Assembly (NCBI GenBank): GCA_943908405.1
Contig: CALTTE010000079.1
Location: forward strand, 1 to 8,308
Length of the DNA: 8,308 nucleotides
Origin: an uncultured Moraxella sp.
GTDB taxonomy: Bacteria > Pseudomonadota > Gammaproteobacteria > Pseudomonadales > Moraxellaceae
Reading direction: 5' to 3'
This document shows, one piece after another, positions 1 to 6,589 of the stretch (the stretch's first letter is position 1; each line of letters starts with the position of its first letter). Made by a program: the position numbers and the translations under genes. The notes under the pieces were generated by a model that saw only the letters and a program-made list of their open reading frames with translations, was not told the DNA's origin and did not search any database.

Positions 1-47
1 TTTGAAGCACTATCATTATAAATATAATGTAATAATATAGTGTAATT

Positions 48-215
48 ATGAATATAATGCCGTTGTGGCATTTAATGATTGTAAAGCCTGCCAAGACAAA
101 TCAACGCCCAGTATTTTTTGGTGTTGTTATTTCTAGCGTTGTTGTTTTTAGCCTTGTTTTAGCGTTATCAAAATCAGCACTTTTAACCTATCCAAAAACA
201 CAAAGCCACACATAA
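48..215 (+). CDS. Doubtful small membrane protein (55 codons)
   Basis: An ATG-initiated frame of 55 codons that I do not recognise. Residues about 22-40 (PVFFGVVISSVVVFSLVLAL) form one strongly hydrophobic stretch that could be a membrane segment, preceded by a basic patch (KPAK, QR) that would favour an N-in topology. An in-frame TAA at 33-35 excludes an extension from outside the window. Two other in-frame ATGs lie at 57 and 75. No convincing ribosome binding site precedes any of the three, and the hydrophobic run is encoded by a T-rich 15-bp tandem duplication (123-163), so the apparent membrane helix could arise by chance. The stop codon lies inside the left arm of the hairpin at 203-232. 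I rate this as possible but unproven. Confidence 0.22.
   Translation: MNIMPLWHLMIVKPAKTNQRPVFFGVVISSVVVFSLVLALSKSALLTYPKTQSHT
56..72. other. Small stem-loop (6-bp arms)
   Basis: AATGCC (56-61) and GGCATT (67-72) pair around the loop GTTGT. No T-run follows on either strand, so this is at most a weak hairpin. It overlaps the start of the doubtful small ORF. Confidence 0.2.
123..163. repeat. 15-bp tandem repeat, 2.7 copies
   Basis: GTTGTTATTTCTAGC (123-137) is followed directly by GTTGTTGTTTTTAGC (138-152) and a shortened CTTGTTTTAGC (153-163). It lies within the doubtful small ORF, where the period equals five codons. Confidence 0.6.
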
Positions 216-232
216 TTACTTATGTATGGCTT
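203..232 (-). terminator. Long hairpin, candidate terminator for leftward transcription
   Basis: Two 13-nt arms, AAGCCACACATAA (203-215) and TTATGTATGGCTT (220-232), pair with one mismatch around the loop TTAC. Read leftward, the stem is followed by a T-rich run (TTTGTGTTTTTGG), as in an intrinsic terminator. Read rightward no T-run follows. It lies about 310 nt past the tesB stop, with no convincing gene between, so it may end the tesB transcript. The tail is interrupted by G, so the assignment is tentative. Confidence 0.4.
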
Positions 233-543
233 AGTCGTCCTTGGGGTTACTCCATCAGCTAGCGTATCGTCCTTGGTGTGTGTCCTTACACTCTTTCCGT
301 TTGCTATGGGCTTATTATGCTAAAAATCGCCCAACAACACAATACGCCAAAAACGTCAATCAATGTAAGCATTTGCTTACAACATCGCCCAACGCAAACG
401 CACTCAAGAAATCGTTAGCCAAAAGCTAGTCAATCAAAAGCCTGCCAATCAAAATCACCGCTTGAAATGGTTTGGATACCTCATCTTATTCAAGCCAAAA
501 CCATTTAATCCACCGCCACAATATCGCCGTCAGGCAAGCAATG
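233..543. other. Gene-poor region downstream of tesB
   Basis: I find no supportable gene in this stretch. It holds the nonamer CGTCCTTGG twice (236-244 and 268-276), a perfect 18-bp dyad (364-381), a 9-bp direct repeat CAATCAAAA (431-439 and 446-454), and an imperfect inverted repeat, AAATGGTTTGG (465-475) against CCAAAACCATTT (495-506). Short open frames on both strands lack ribosome binding sites and recognisable motifs. Confidence 0.5.
364..381. promoter_or_regulatory. Perfect 18-bp dyad, operator-like
   Basis: TGTAAGCA (364-371) and TGCTTACA (374-381) are exact reverse complements separated by TT. The size and two-fold symmetry are those of a dimeric repressor site, for example of the TetR family. 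No gene start lies close by that it would obviously control, so the function is unknown. A short RNA hairpin is unlikely with a 2-nt loop. Confidence 0.35.
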
Positions 544-1485
544 TTATTTATCGCTACGCCAACGCATTAAGCCTTGTTGCTGGGTACTGGCAACCAAATT
601 ACCATCTTGCCAAAATCTGCCGTGATTTAGACTTTTGTCGTTGCTTGTGGTATCGCTCCACATTTCATACAACAGCCAACTACCAAGCTCAAAGGGGCGA
701 TGAAAATGAATGCTGTGGTCAATGCTTGCTATTTGTAATTTGGGGTGGGCAAGCGATAGACCGTGTCCAATCAGCCCTGTCGCCACCAAATAAAAATCGG
801 ACGCAAACGCCAACAGTGCCTGCTGAACCGCCACCGTCTCATAACTCAACGCAGGAATGGCAAGCCACATCGCTTGACGGGGCAAATCAATCTCTGGGGC
901 AATAGGGTTTTTGGGATTGATGGGGCGTATGGTAATATGACGTTCTTGCATAAACCGCTCTTTTAGTGGCTCAGGCACACTATCCACATACATCGCTTTC
1001 ATTGCTTGCTCGGTTTTGACTTTGTCGGCACTGGGGTAATTTGGCATCGCCTCTTGATAGTCAAGTCCTGCACTGGGCAGAGCAAAACTTGCCATCATCA
1101 CAAAAATCACCTGCCTTGAGCCCTCAATATATTGCACCGCTGTAACTTGCCGTGCTGATAGGCTTTTGCCATCACGCAATTTCACCACTTCATAATACAC
1201 AGGATAGCGTATATCACCGCCTCGCAAAAAATAACTGTGCAAAGAATGGCACGGCATATGCTGAACCGTCTGAAAACTTGCCATCAATGCTTGGGCAAGC
1301 ACCTGCCCACCAAATATCCTAGCACCGACATAATCTCTACTTGATCCACGGTAGACATCACCGCCCATATCCTCAAGCGTTAAGGTATCTAATAAATCAA
1401 GTAACAACGCTTGATAAATCGCCTCTTGGTTCGCCTGATTTTCGGCGGTATTAACGTTGGTCTTGTCATCATTGGGTTTTGTCAT
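544..1485 (-). CDS. tesB: Acyl-CoA thioesterase II (TesB)
   Basis: Hydrolyses acyl-CoA to free fatty acid and CoA in the cytoplasm, with broad, mainly medium- to long-chain specificity. The 313-residue product has the double hot-dog fold of the TesB family. The N-terminal half shows RIFGGQVLAQAL (56-67), HSLHSYFLRGGD (80-91) and LRDGKSLSARQVTAVQ (103-118). The C-terminal half shows IASIDHSIHFHRPF (252-265) and LVASTQQQGLMR (297-308). The E. coli catalytic triad Asp204, Thr228 and Gln278 aligns with Asp230, Ser254 and Gln303. Thr to Ser is conservative. The protein is about 27 residues longer than the E. coli enzyme, mostly in a polar N-terminal extension (1-25). The ATG at 1485 has a good ribosome binding site, GAGG, about seven bases upstream. 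It is divergent from plsB and preceded by a repeat array. Confidence 0.95.
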   Translation of the reverse strand: MTKPNDDKTNVNTAENQANQEAIYQALLLDLLDTLTLEDMGGDVYRGSSRDYVGARIFGGQVLAQALMASFQTVQHMPCHSLHSYFLRGGDIRYPVYYEVVKLRDGKSLSARQVTAVQYIEGSRQVIFVMMASFALPSAGLDYQEAMPNYPSADKVKTEQAMKAMYVDSVPEPLKERFMQERHITIRPINPKNPIAPEIDLPRQAMWLAIPALSYETVAVQQALLAFASDFYLVATGLIGHGLSLAHPKLQIASIDHSIHFHRPFELGSWLLYEMWSDTTSNDKSLNHGRFWQDGNLVASTQQQGLMRWRSDK

Positions 1486-1494
1486 TGCTTACCT

Positions 1495-1589
1495 CAAACT
1501 TAAACGATTAAAAATTTAAAAATCAAACACTTAAAAGCTTATAAATTTAAACACTTAAGAATTTAAACACTTAGAAATTTAAAAGCTTA
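1495..1589 (-). repeat. 8/16-bp degenerate repeat array in the tesB leader
   Basis: Read on the minus strand, 95 bp can be cut without gaps into seven units of 16, 16, 16, 8, 15, 8 and 16 bp, each starting TAA. Examples are TAAGCTTTTAAATTTC, TAAGTGTTTAAATTCT and TAAGTGTTTAAATTTA. The array ends just before the tesB ribosome binding site, so it lies in the tesB leader or promoter. The near-absence of G and C suggests slippage-driven growth. A binding-site array is also possible. Confidence 0.7.
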
Positions 1590-1866
1590 GAAAAAATTAC
1601 AATCAATCATCAATGCCTTATTTTAGCACCAACTGCCCATTTAAGCCTAATTTTTATTCGTGGCGGGTATTTTGGGATTTGGGCTATTTTAATATCGCCT
1701 ATATGCGTGTTTCATTGAATTTAATTTATGGTTAATTGTTTTGGTTGATTATTTTATAGTTGATTGTTTTATGGTTTAATTTGGCTTAACAGTGATAAAG
1801 ACAAGCCACCATTGATAACACCCGCCGATACCAATCATTTGTTCACCAACAAAAAAAATACAATTT
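1590..1866. other. tesB-plsB divergent control region
   Basis: No gene is seen here. Apart from the repeats listed separately, it is A/T-rich, unique-looking DNA that must hold promoters for both flanking genes. I cannot assign the tesB promoter with confidence. For plsB, TACAAT at 1859-1864 is a possible -10 hexamer, but no well-spaced -35 partner is evident. Confidence 0.4.
1730..1787. repeat. 15-bp degenerate tandem repeat
   Basis: GGTTAATTGTTTT (1730-1742), GGTTGATTATTTTAT (1743-1757), AGTTGATTGTTTTAT (1758-1772) and a decayed GGTTTAATTTGGCTT (1773-1787) follow each other directly. It lies in the tesB-plsB intergenic region, upstream of plsB. Confidence 0.6.
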
Positions 1867-1875
1867 ATGCAAAAT

Positions 1876-1908
1876 TTGACAATCAATGATAAAATAACCG
1901 TTTATCAT
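1876..1908 (+). promoter_or_regulatory. Candidate plsB promoter with inverted repeat
   Basis: A perfect -35 hexamer, TTGACA, lies at 1876-1881. The inverted repeat ATGATAAA (1886-1893) / TTTATCAT (1901-1908), with spacer ATAACCG, begins five bases later. Possible -10 elements are GTTTAT at 1900-1905 (18-bp spacing, three of six matches) and TAAAAT at 1890-1895 (good match, but not spaced to that TTGACA). Either way the repeat overlaps the core promoter and lies 16 nt before the preferred plsB start. That is where a repressor would act. It could also fold as an RNA hairpin close to the ribosome binding site. Confidence 0.4.
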
Positions 1909-1923
1909 CAGTACAGGTGTGTT

Positions 1924-4689
1924 ATGAGCAAAGGGCTACTTCAGTCATTATTTAATGGCTACAAAAACTTATCAGTCAAAGGCTTGTCCCTTGCTGTTTA
2001 CCCAAGTTTGCTGGGAGAATTACCAAAGCTCAACGACAATGCCATTACCTTTTATGTATTAGATGAATATTCTCGTGCCAATAGTCTACTGCTTGAACAG
2101 CAAATAAAAGCCTTAGGTCTGCCCAGTGCCTTAAAGCCGATCAAGACCTCGCCATCAAATCAATCTGCCCTCAATACATCTTTGACACAGCAACCATCAA
2201 CCCCCAACCACAATGCCGCCGCCCAATCTCACTGTCTTGATGAAAGTTCAGCGATGATTTTTTTAAAGCACCGCCACGCCAAAACCGCCTTATCGCCACG
2301 GCTTGGTCGCCTAATTGAGGCTTGTCTTGCCAACCCAGATTTAAATATTGAGCTTGTGCCTGTAACGATTTTGTGGGGACGTTCGCCCGACAAAGAAGAC
2401 TCGTTATTCAAGCTTTTGTTTGCTGATGAATGGCGAGCTCCCAGCGTTAGCAAGCAATTATTTAATATCGGTGTGATGGGGCGGGATACGTTTTTACAGT
2501 TTTACCAGCCCAAATCCTTGCAACAACTCATCAAAGACGCCCAAAACAGCACAAACCATAGCGAAACAACTCAAAACACAACGCCCCAAAAAACAACAAC
2601 TCAAAATACAACGCCCATTACCAAAGCAATTAACACCCCAAACCCAAGCAACCAACAACTAACGGCAAGCATTCAAAAACGCCTACAAGGTTATTTGTTC
2701 AAACAACGTGCCAGTATTTTAGGCCCTGATTTGTCAGGCAGACGCAAAATCACCAGCAATATTTTGACCGCCTCAAGCGTACAAGAAGCAATGATAGACA
2801 AAGCCCAACAAACAGGCAAGCCCATCACTGCCATCAAAAAAGAAACACAAAGCTATATTGATGAAATTGCCAGCGATTACTCTTATTCGGTGGTGCGAGC
2901 CTTTGAACAATTTTTAGGTTGGCTTTGGACGCAGTTATATGACGGAGTGCAGGTTCATCATTTTGAGCGGGTACGCACGCTTGCTCCTGATTATCAAGTC
3001 GTTTATGTACCGTGCCATAGAAGCCATATGGATTATTTGCTGTTATCATACATCATTCACAATCACGGTTTGCGTGTGCCGCACGTTGCCGCTGGGGCGA
3101 ATTTAAACATTCCGATTTTGGGTGAAATTTTGCGGTCGGCAGGGGCATTTTTTTTAAGGCGTAGCTTTCGTGATAACCCACTTTATGGCACGGTATTAAA
3201 AGAATACTTACACAATTTAATGCAATTATCATCGCCCATTGAATACTTTATTGAGGGTGGACGGTCTCGCTCTGGGCGACTGCTTACCCCCAAAATGGGA
3301 ATGTTGGCAATGACAGTTGCAAGCCACCTAAAAGCCCCAACCAAGCCTGTGGTCTTTATCCCCACTTATATCAGCTATGAACGCATTATGGAGGGGGCAA
3401 CGTATGTTGGCGAATTAAAAGGCAAACCCAAACAAAGCGAAAACTTGCTTGGGCTCATCAAAACCGCAAGAAAAATTGAGCGTATTTATGGGCAGGTCAA
3501 TTTATCGTTTGGTACGCCATTGTTTTTGGACGATTTTTTGGACAAGTTTGCCCTTGATGACAAATTCCACCCCATAGTTGACCATCACGCACCCAGTACC
3601 AATGCTAATAATACCAGCATTGATAACATTGGTATTGATAGCACTATTGATAGCACCAGTATTGACAACAATACCGACCCGCAAACCCTGCCCCAATTTA
3701 AACCACTGATTGAACAGCTTGGTTTAACGATTATGCAGCACATCAATAATGCCGTGGTGGTCAATCCCATCTCATTGGTGGCATTGGTGCTATTATCTGC
3801 ACCCAAAGCTGTATTTGATGAACGGCAATTTTTAACCCAGCTGACCTTTTATCAGCACATCGCCCAAACATTGCCCTACGACAACGACACTCAAATAACC
3901 ACAATGCCAAGCGAGCAGATGATTGATTATGCCCTAAGCTTAAAGCTCATCACTCGCACCACCCACCCTTTGGGCAATGTGATTGGCATTGCCGACAAAC
4001 AAGCACCAATGCTAAGCTATCTAAGAAATAACATTGTCCACGTTTTTATCTTACCATCACTCATCGCCGCCTTGGTAAAAAGAAATGGACGCATTAACAT
4101 TAACAGCCTACACACCATCGTTGTTTTATTGTATCCATTTTTGCAAGCGGAACTGTTTTTAAAATACAACCCTGACGACATCAGCACCGTTATTGATGAC
4201 ATCTTGGCGGTATTGATTGACACTGGCACATTGATTGATTTAGGCGATGAGATGATTGCAAGCCCCGATGGCAATAGCGAAGCTTATCAACAGCTCATCA
4301 TCTTGGCAAGCCCCGCCGAGCAAAGTTTGGAGCGATACTTTATGACCCTAACCTTGCTTGCCGAACAAGGCTCAGGTAAGCTAACACTGGCACAAGTGGT
4401 TGAGCTGGCGTATTTGGTGGGGGGGCGGTTGTCGGCATTGCACGGCGATGATTTGCCTGATTTGTTTGACAAAGCTTTATTTACAAGCTTTTTAAATGCC
4501 TTGCTTCGCACCAAATACTTACGCTATGATGACAACGATTTACTCTGTTTTGATGAACGCATTACCACCGTTGCTCATTATGCCAAACTGGTACTAAGTC
4601 CTGATGTGATGACAATGCTACACAAAGCCACAAATCTTGACCCATCATCACTAGATAACCTTCAAAACAAAAAAGGCTTATTTAAGTAA
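1924..4689 (+). CDS. plsB: Glycerol-3-phosphate acyltransferase (PlsB)
   Basis: Catalyses the first step of phospholipid synthesis at the inner membrane, acylating sn-glycerol-3-phosphate to 1-acyl-glycerol-3-phosphate with acyl-ACP or acyl-CoA. The four acyltransferase blocks are present: HRSHMD (365-370, catalytic His365 and Asp370), GAFFLRRSF (407-415), FIEGGRSRSGR (442-452) and IPTYISYE (479-486). The long C-terminal region typical of bacterial PlsB follows. I chose the ATG at 1924 (921 residues) over the in-frame ATG at 1867. It has AGG upstream, its MSKGLLQSLF start aligns with the E. coli start, and the extension would overlap a TTGACA promoter element. The protein is about 110 residues longer than E. 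coli PlsB (807). Most of the excess is in Asn/Thr/Ser/Gln-rich inserts near 73-105, 207-247 and 556-586. It ends at a shared terminator. Confidence 0.96.
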   Translation: MSKGLLQSLFNGYKNLSVKGLSLAVYPSLLGELPKLNDNAITFYVLDEYSRANSLLLEQQIKALGLPSALKPIKTSPSNQSALNTSLTQQPSTPNHNAAAQSHCLDESSAMIFLKHRHAKTALSPRLGRLIEACLANPDLNIELVPVTILWGRSPDKEDSLFKLLFADEWRAPSVSKQLFNIGVMGRDTFLQFYQPKSLQQLIKDAQNSTNHSETTQNTTPQKTTTQNTTPITKAINTPNPSNQQLTASIQKRLQGYLFKQRASILGPDLSGRRKITSNILTASSVQEAMIDKAQQTGKPITAIKKETQSYIDEIASDYSYSVVRAFEQFLGWLWTQLYDGVQVHHFERVRTLAPDYQVVYVPCHRSHMDYLLLSYIIHNHGLRVPHVAAGANLNIPILGEILRSAGAFFLRRSFRDNPLYGTVLKEYLHNLMQLSSPIEYFIEGGRSRSGRLLTPKMGMLAMTVASHLKAPTKPVVFIPTYISYERIMEGATYVGELKGKPKQSENLLGLIKTARKIERIYGQVNLSFGTPLFLDDFLDKFALDDKFHPIVDHHAPSTNANNTSIDNIGIDSTIDSTSIDNNTDPQTLPQFKPLIEQLGLTIMQHINNAVVVNPISLVALVLLSAPKAVFDERQFLTQLTFYQHIAQTLPYDNDTQITTMPSEQMIDYALSLKLITRTTHPLGNVIGIADKQAPMLSYLRNNIVHVFILPSLIAALVKRNGRININSLHTIVVLLYPFLQAELFLKYNPDDISTVIDDILAVLIDTGTLIDLGDEMIASPDGNSEAYQQLIILASPAEQSLERYFMTLTLLAEQGSGKLTLAQVVELAYLVGGRLSALHGDDLPDLFDKALFTSFLNALLRTKYLRYDDNDLLCFDERITTVAHYAKLVLSPDVMTMLHKATNLDPSSLDNLQNKKGLFK
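2565..2616 (+). repeat. 30-bp in-frame tandem duplication inside plsB
   Basis: A 22-nt segment at 2565-2586 recurs at 2595-2616 with a single C/T difference, a period of 30 bp or ten codons. It encodes the repeated peptide TTQNTTP within the second low-complexity insert of PlsB. The period keeps the frame open. Confidence 0.75.
3616..3669 (+). repeat. 12/15-bp in-frame repeats inside plsB
   Basis: The heptamer ATTGATA (last copy ATTGACA) occurs at 3619, 3634, 3646 and 3661, with periods of 15, 12 and 15 bp. It encodes SIDN-GIDS-TIDS-SIDN in the third low-complexity insert of PlsB, C-terminal to the acyltransferase core. Confidence 0.7.
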
Positions 4690-4761
4690 TTCACCGCCAT
4701 TGATTAAAATAATCAGCACAACCAAGCTTTATTAAGACAAGTCATTTAATTTATTAAGTTA

Positions 4762-4803
4762 AACCACTTGTTTTAAGCCATTTGTTTTCAACCACTTGTT
4801 TTA
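4762..4803. repeat. 14-bp tandem repeat, three copies
   Basis: AACCACTTGTTTTA (4762-4775), AGCCATTTGTTTTC (4776-4789) and AACCACTTGTTTTA (4790-4803) are contiguous. The outer copies are identical. They lie just downstream of plsB in the convergent intergenic region. Confidence 0.75.
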
Positions 4804-4833
4804 ATTTAACCAGACCATCATTTTTAACCGTTG

Positions 4834-4853
4834 CCTAAGTTTACCTAAGTTTA
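4834..4853. repeat. 10-bp perfect tandem repeat
   Basis: CCTAAGTTTA occurs twice in a row (4834-4843 and 4844-4853), in the plsB/ompA-like intergenic region. Confidence 0.7.
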
Positions 4854-4881
4854 AAAACCAACAAGTTTTAAAGCACCAACA

Positions 4882-4906
4882 AAAAGCACCCTTTTTGGGT
4901 GCTTTT
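4882..4906. terminator. Bidirectional intrinsic terminator
   Basis: AAAAGCACCC (4882-4891) and GGGTGCTTTT (4897-4906) form a perfect 10-bp stem around a five-T loop. The stem arm TTTT followed by ATTC gives the T-run for plsB, and read leftward the sequence continues TTTTTGTTGG for the opposing gene. The position between two convergent stops fits. This is the clearest terminator in the window. Confidence 0.9.
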
Positions 4907-4911
4907 ATTCA

Positions 4912-4923
4912 TTAAGTACTTAA
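4912..4923. other. 12-bp perfect palindrome
   Basis: TTAAGTACTTAA lies between the terminator and the stop of the ompA-like gene. Function is unknown and it may be chance in A/T-rich DNA. Confidence 0.25.
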
Positions 4924-4939
4924 ATAAAACAACGTCTTA

Positions 4940-6529
4940 CTATTGATTGCTGGTAGTGGCACCATCATCAGTAGCCACGCCATCGGTCGGTGCTGTCATT
5001 GCATCATCAGCGGTATTACCATCACCAAGAACAGCAGCACGGTCAATATTGGCAACCGTTTCGCCATTATTGCTAATCACAAACTCAATACGGCGATTGC
5101 GGAAACGCCCTTGTTCAGTGGCATTCGTTGCAACAGGACGAGTGTAGCTTGCCCCTTCGGTATCCAATTTGTCATCATTGACCCCTTGGGCAACCAAGTA
5201 ATCGTGTACTGCCTTAGCACGGCGTTCTGATAGGTCTTTGTTATACGACATTGAACCTTGGTTATCGGTATGACCAATAATTTGAATATGAGCGTCTGGC
5301 AATTCTTTGAGACGAGCCGCCGCTTTATCCAAAATCGCTTTGTTCTCATCTGGAATGTCGGTAGAATCAAGAGCAAAATTAATAATTTGCAGATTCAAGG
5401 CACGCACCAAATCATCAATGCTAACAGCACTTTCTAAAGCGGTTGTGGAATCGGTGATAGATTTGGCAATAGTTTCTGCTTCATTTAATTGAGGCTCCGC
5501 CATTACTGTAAAATCACTTGGCACCGCTGCTGTAACATCAGCAACCAGTTTTTGAACCGCCGCAGCATCTGAGGCGTTTAGCAAAATAGTTTTATCAACA
5601 ATGCTCACAGACGCATCGGGCACACCCTTCATAAAGCCCAAAATTTGTGGCACATAAGGCAACGCTGGCATATCATTCGCTACCGCAGTAGAGGTGTTAA
5701 AATGACAAATGCCTGCATCTAATGTACCGCCCACTGCACCGCTGATTTGTCCGCCAAGCTCAGCACTGCCAACATTGCTTTCACAAGCGTAGATGGCATT
5801 ACCTTGACCATCTAAGGCTAATGCCAAAGTCGCAGGAGATAATGTCGCTGGGGTAACCACATCGGTGGCTTGATTAACCACACTAGCCACAGGAGCGGCA
5901 ACAGGCGTTGGGTCTTTTTGGCACGCTTTTAATAGCATCCACGCCAACCCTGCAAGAATAATAGCACCAATAATTGGCAATAATGCTTTGGCAAAACTGC
6001 CTTCTTGCTTTTCTTCTTTGATTAAAGTGCCTGTTGTTTCAGCAACTGGGGTGGCAACTGTTTCAGTAACTGGTGCAGCAGTAGCCAATAAGCCTGCTGG
6101 CAATACGGCAGCCAGCCAAGCAGGAACGGCACTCACCAGTCCAGCTCGCTTATTTGCTAAATGGCTTGGGACATCTTGAGTGCCTGCCACCCCTTTCACG
6201 TGCTGATACACACGAGGTAACGCAGCAGCAGCAAGGGCAGAAACGGTGGTAACGGGCAATCCTGCATCGTTGGCGATGGCATCATAAACAGCGTTTTTGG
6301 TCGCTGTGTCATTATTCACCAATGAACCAAAAAGCACATCGCCATCGTTGGTATCACTCAAGCCCTGCACTCGGCCATAAGTTGTATTATCAGAGATACT
6401 AAGTAGCCCCACTTGGTACAAGGAGGTTAATGCTTGTTTTTTGCTCGCTTCGCCACCCTCATAGCTGGTTGTTGCCGCCAATACCTCTGGGGTAACGCTT
6501 TGGTGTAATGTTTCAATAACTGAATTCAT
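4940..6529 (-). CDS. DUF937-transmembrane-OmpA family cell-wall-binding protein
   Basis: The ATG at 6529 (529 residues, MNSVIETLHQ) has AGGA six bases upstream. A TTG 60 bases further up is in frame but has no such site. Residues about 1-145 look like a DUF937 (YidB-like) domain. A polar linker leads to one membrane helix at about 178-200 (ALLPIIGAIILAGLAWMLL), ending KAC. The middle (about 230-380) is periplasmic if the helix is a signal anchor; it may contain a BON-like fold and has Cys249 and Cys275, possibly disulfide-bonded. The OmpA C-terminal domain spans about 383-485, with GHTDNQG and LSERRAKAV. Asp422 and Arg437 match the E. coli OmpA residues (Asp241, Arg256) that bind diaminopimelate in peptidoglycan. 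There is no beta-barrel. The layout resembles mycobacterial OmpATb (helix, BON, OmpA) with a cytoplasmic DUF937 domain added. The acidic tail ends TTSNQ. Function is unknown beyond probable wall anchoring. Confidence 0.9.
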   Translation of the reverse strand: MNSVIETLHQSVTPEVLAATTSYEGGEASKKQALTSLYQVGLLSISDNTTYGRVQGLSDTNDGDVLFGSLVNNDTATKNAVYDAIANDAGLPVTTVSALAAAALPRVYQHVKGVAGTQDVPSHLANKRAGLVSAVPAWLAAVLPAGLLATAAPVTETVATPVAETTGTLIKEEKQEGSFAKALLPIIGAIILAGLAWMLLKACQKDPTPVAAPVASVVNQATDVVTPATLSPATLALALDGQGNAIYACESNVGSAELGGQISGAVGGTLDAGICHFNTSTAVANDMPALPYVPQILGFMKGVPDASVSIVDKTILLNASDAAAVQKLVADVTAAVPSDFTVMAEPQLNEAETIAKSITDSTTALESAVSIDDLVRALNLQIINFALDSTDIPDENKAILDKAAARLKELPDAHIQIIGHTDNQGSMSYNKDLSERRAKAVHDYLVAQGVNDDKLDTEGASYTRPVATNATEQGRFRNRRIEFVISNNGETVANIDRAAVLGDGNTADDAMTAPTDGVATDDGATTSNQ

Positions 6530-6553
6530 AAAAGTTCCTAAAATTGGTTTAAA

Positions 6554-6582
6554 ATTATCAAACCCAAAAAAAACACAAACAA
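6554..6582 (-). promoter_or_regulatory. Candidate promoter of the ompA-like gene
   Basis: On the minus strand, GATAAT (6559-6554) is a five-of-six match to the -10 hexamer. TTGTTT (6582-6577) lies 17 bp upstream as a weak -35. Transcription would start about 20 nt before the ATG, leaving the AGGA ribosome binding site in the leader. This supports the ATG at 6529 rather than the upstream TTG. Confidence 0.4.
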
Positions 6583-6589
6583 ACAGCAA

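Noticed and set aside
222..326. 34-codon hydrophobic frame starting MYGLVVLGV
   Set aside because: It starts within the right arm of the hairpin, has no ribosome binding site, and overlaps other short frames in the same DNA. Kept only as part of the possible repeat element.
462..905. 147-codon open frame on the plus strand
   Set aside because: Mostly antisense to tesB, which has clear family motifs; the translated sequence has no recognisable motif.
1495..1589. CRISPR-like array before tesB
   Set aside because: Units are 8-16 bp, contiguous and A/T only in most positions, with no spacers and no cas genes.
1867..1923. Upstream in-frame ATG giving a 19-residue longer PlsB
   Set aside because: No ribosome binding site. 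The segment contains TTGACA and the inverted repeat, and alignment with E. coli PlsB starts at the ATG at 1924.
5988..6179. Open frames antisense to the ompA-like gene
   Set aside because: Shadows of an Ala/Val/Thr-rich coding sequence; no start signals or motifs.
6530..6589. Upstream TTG start for the ompA-like protein, suggesting a hydrophobic leader (LFVCVFFGF)
   Set aside because: The ATG at 6529 has a good AGGA site, and the probable -10 element lies within the extension. The leader-like residues come from a T-rich promoter region.
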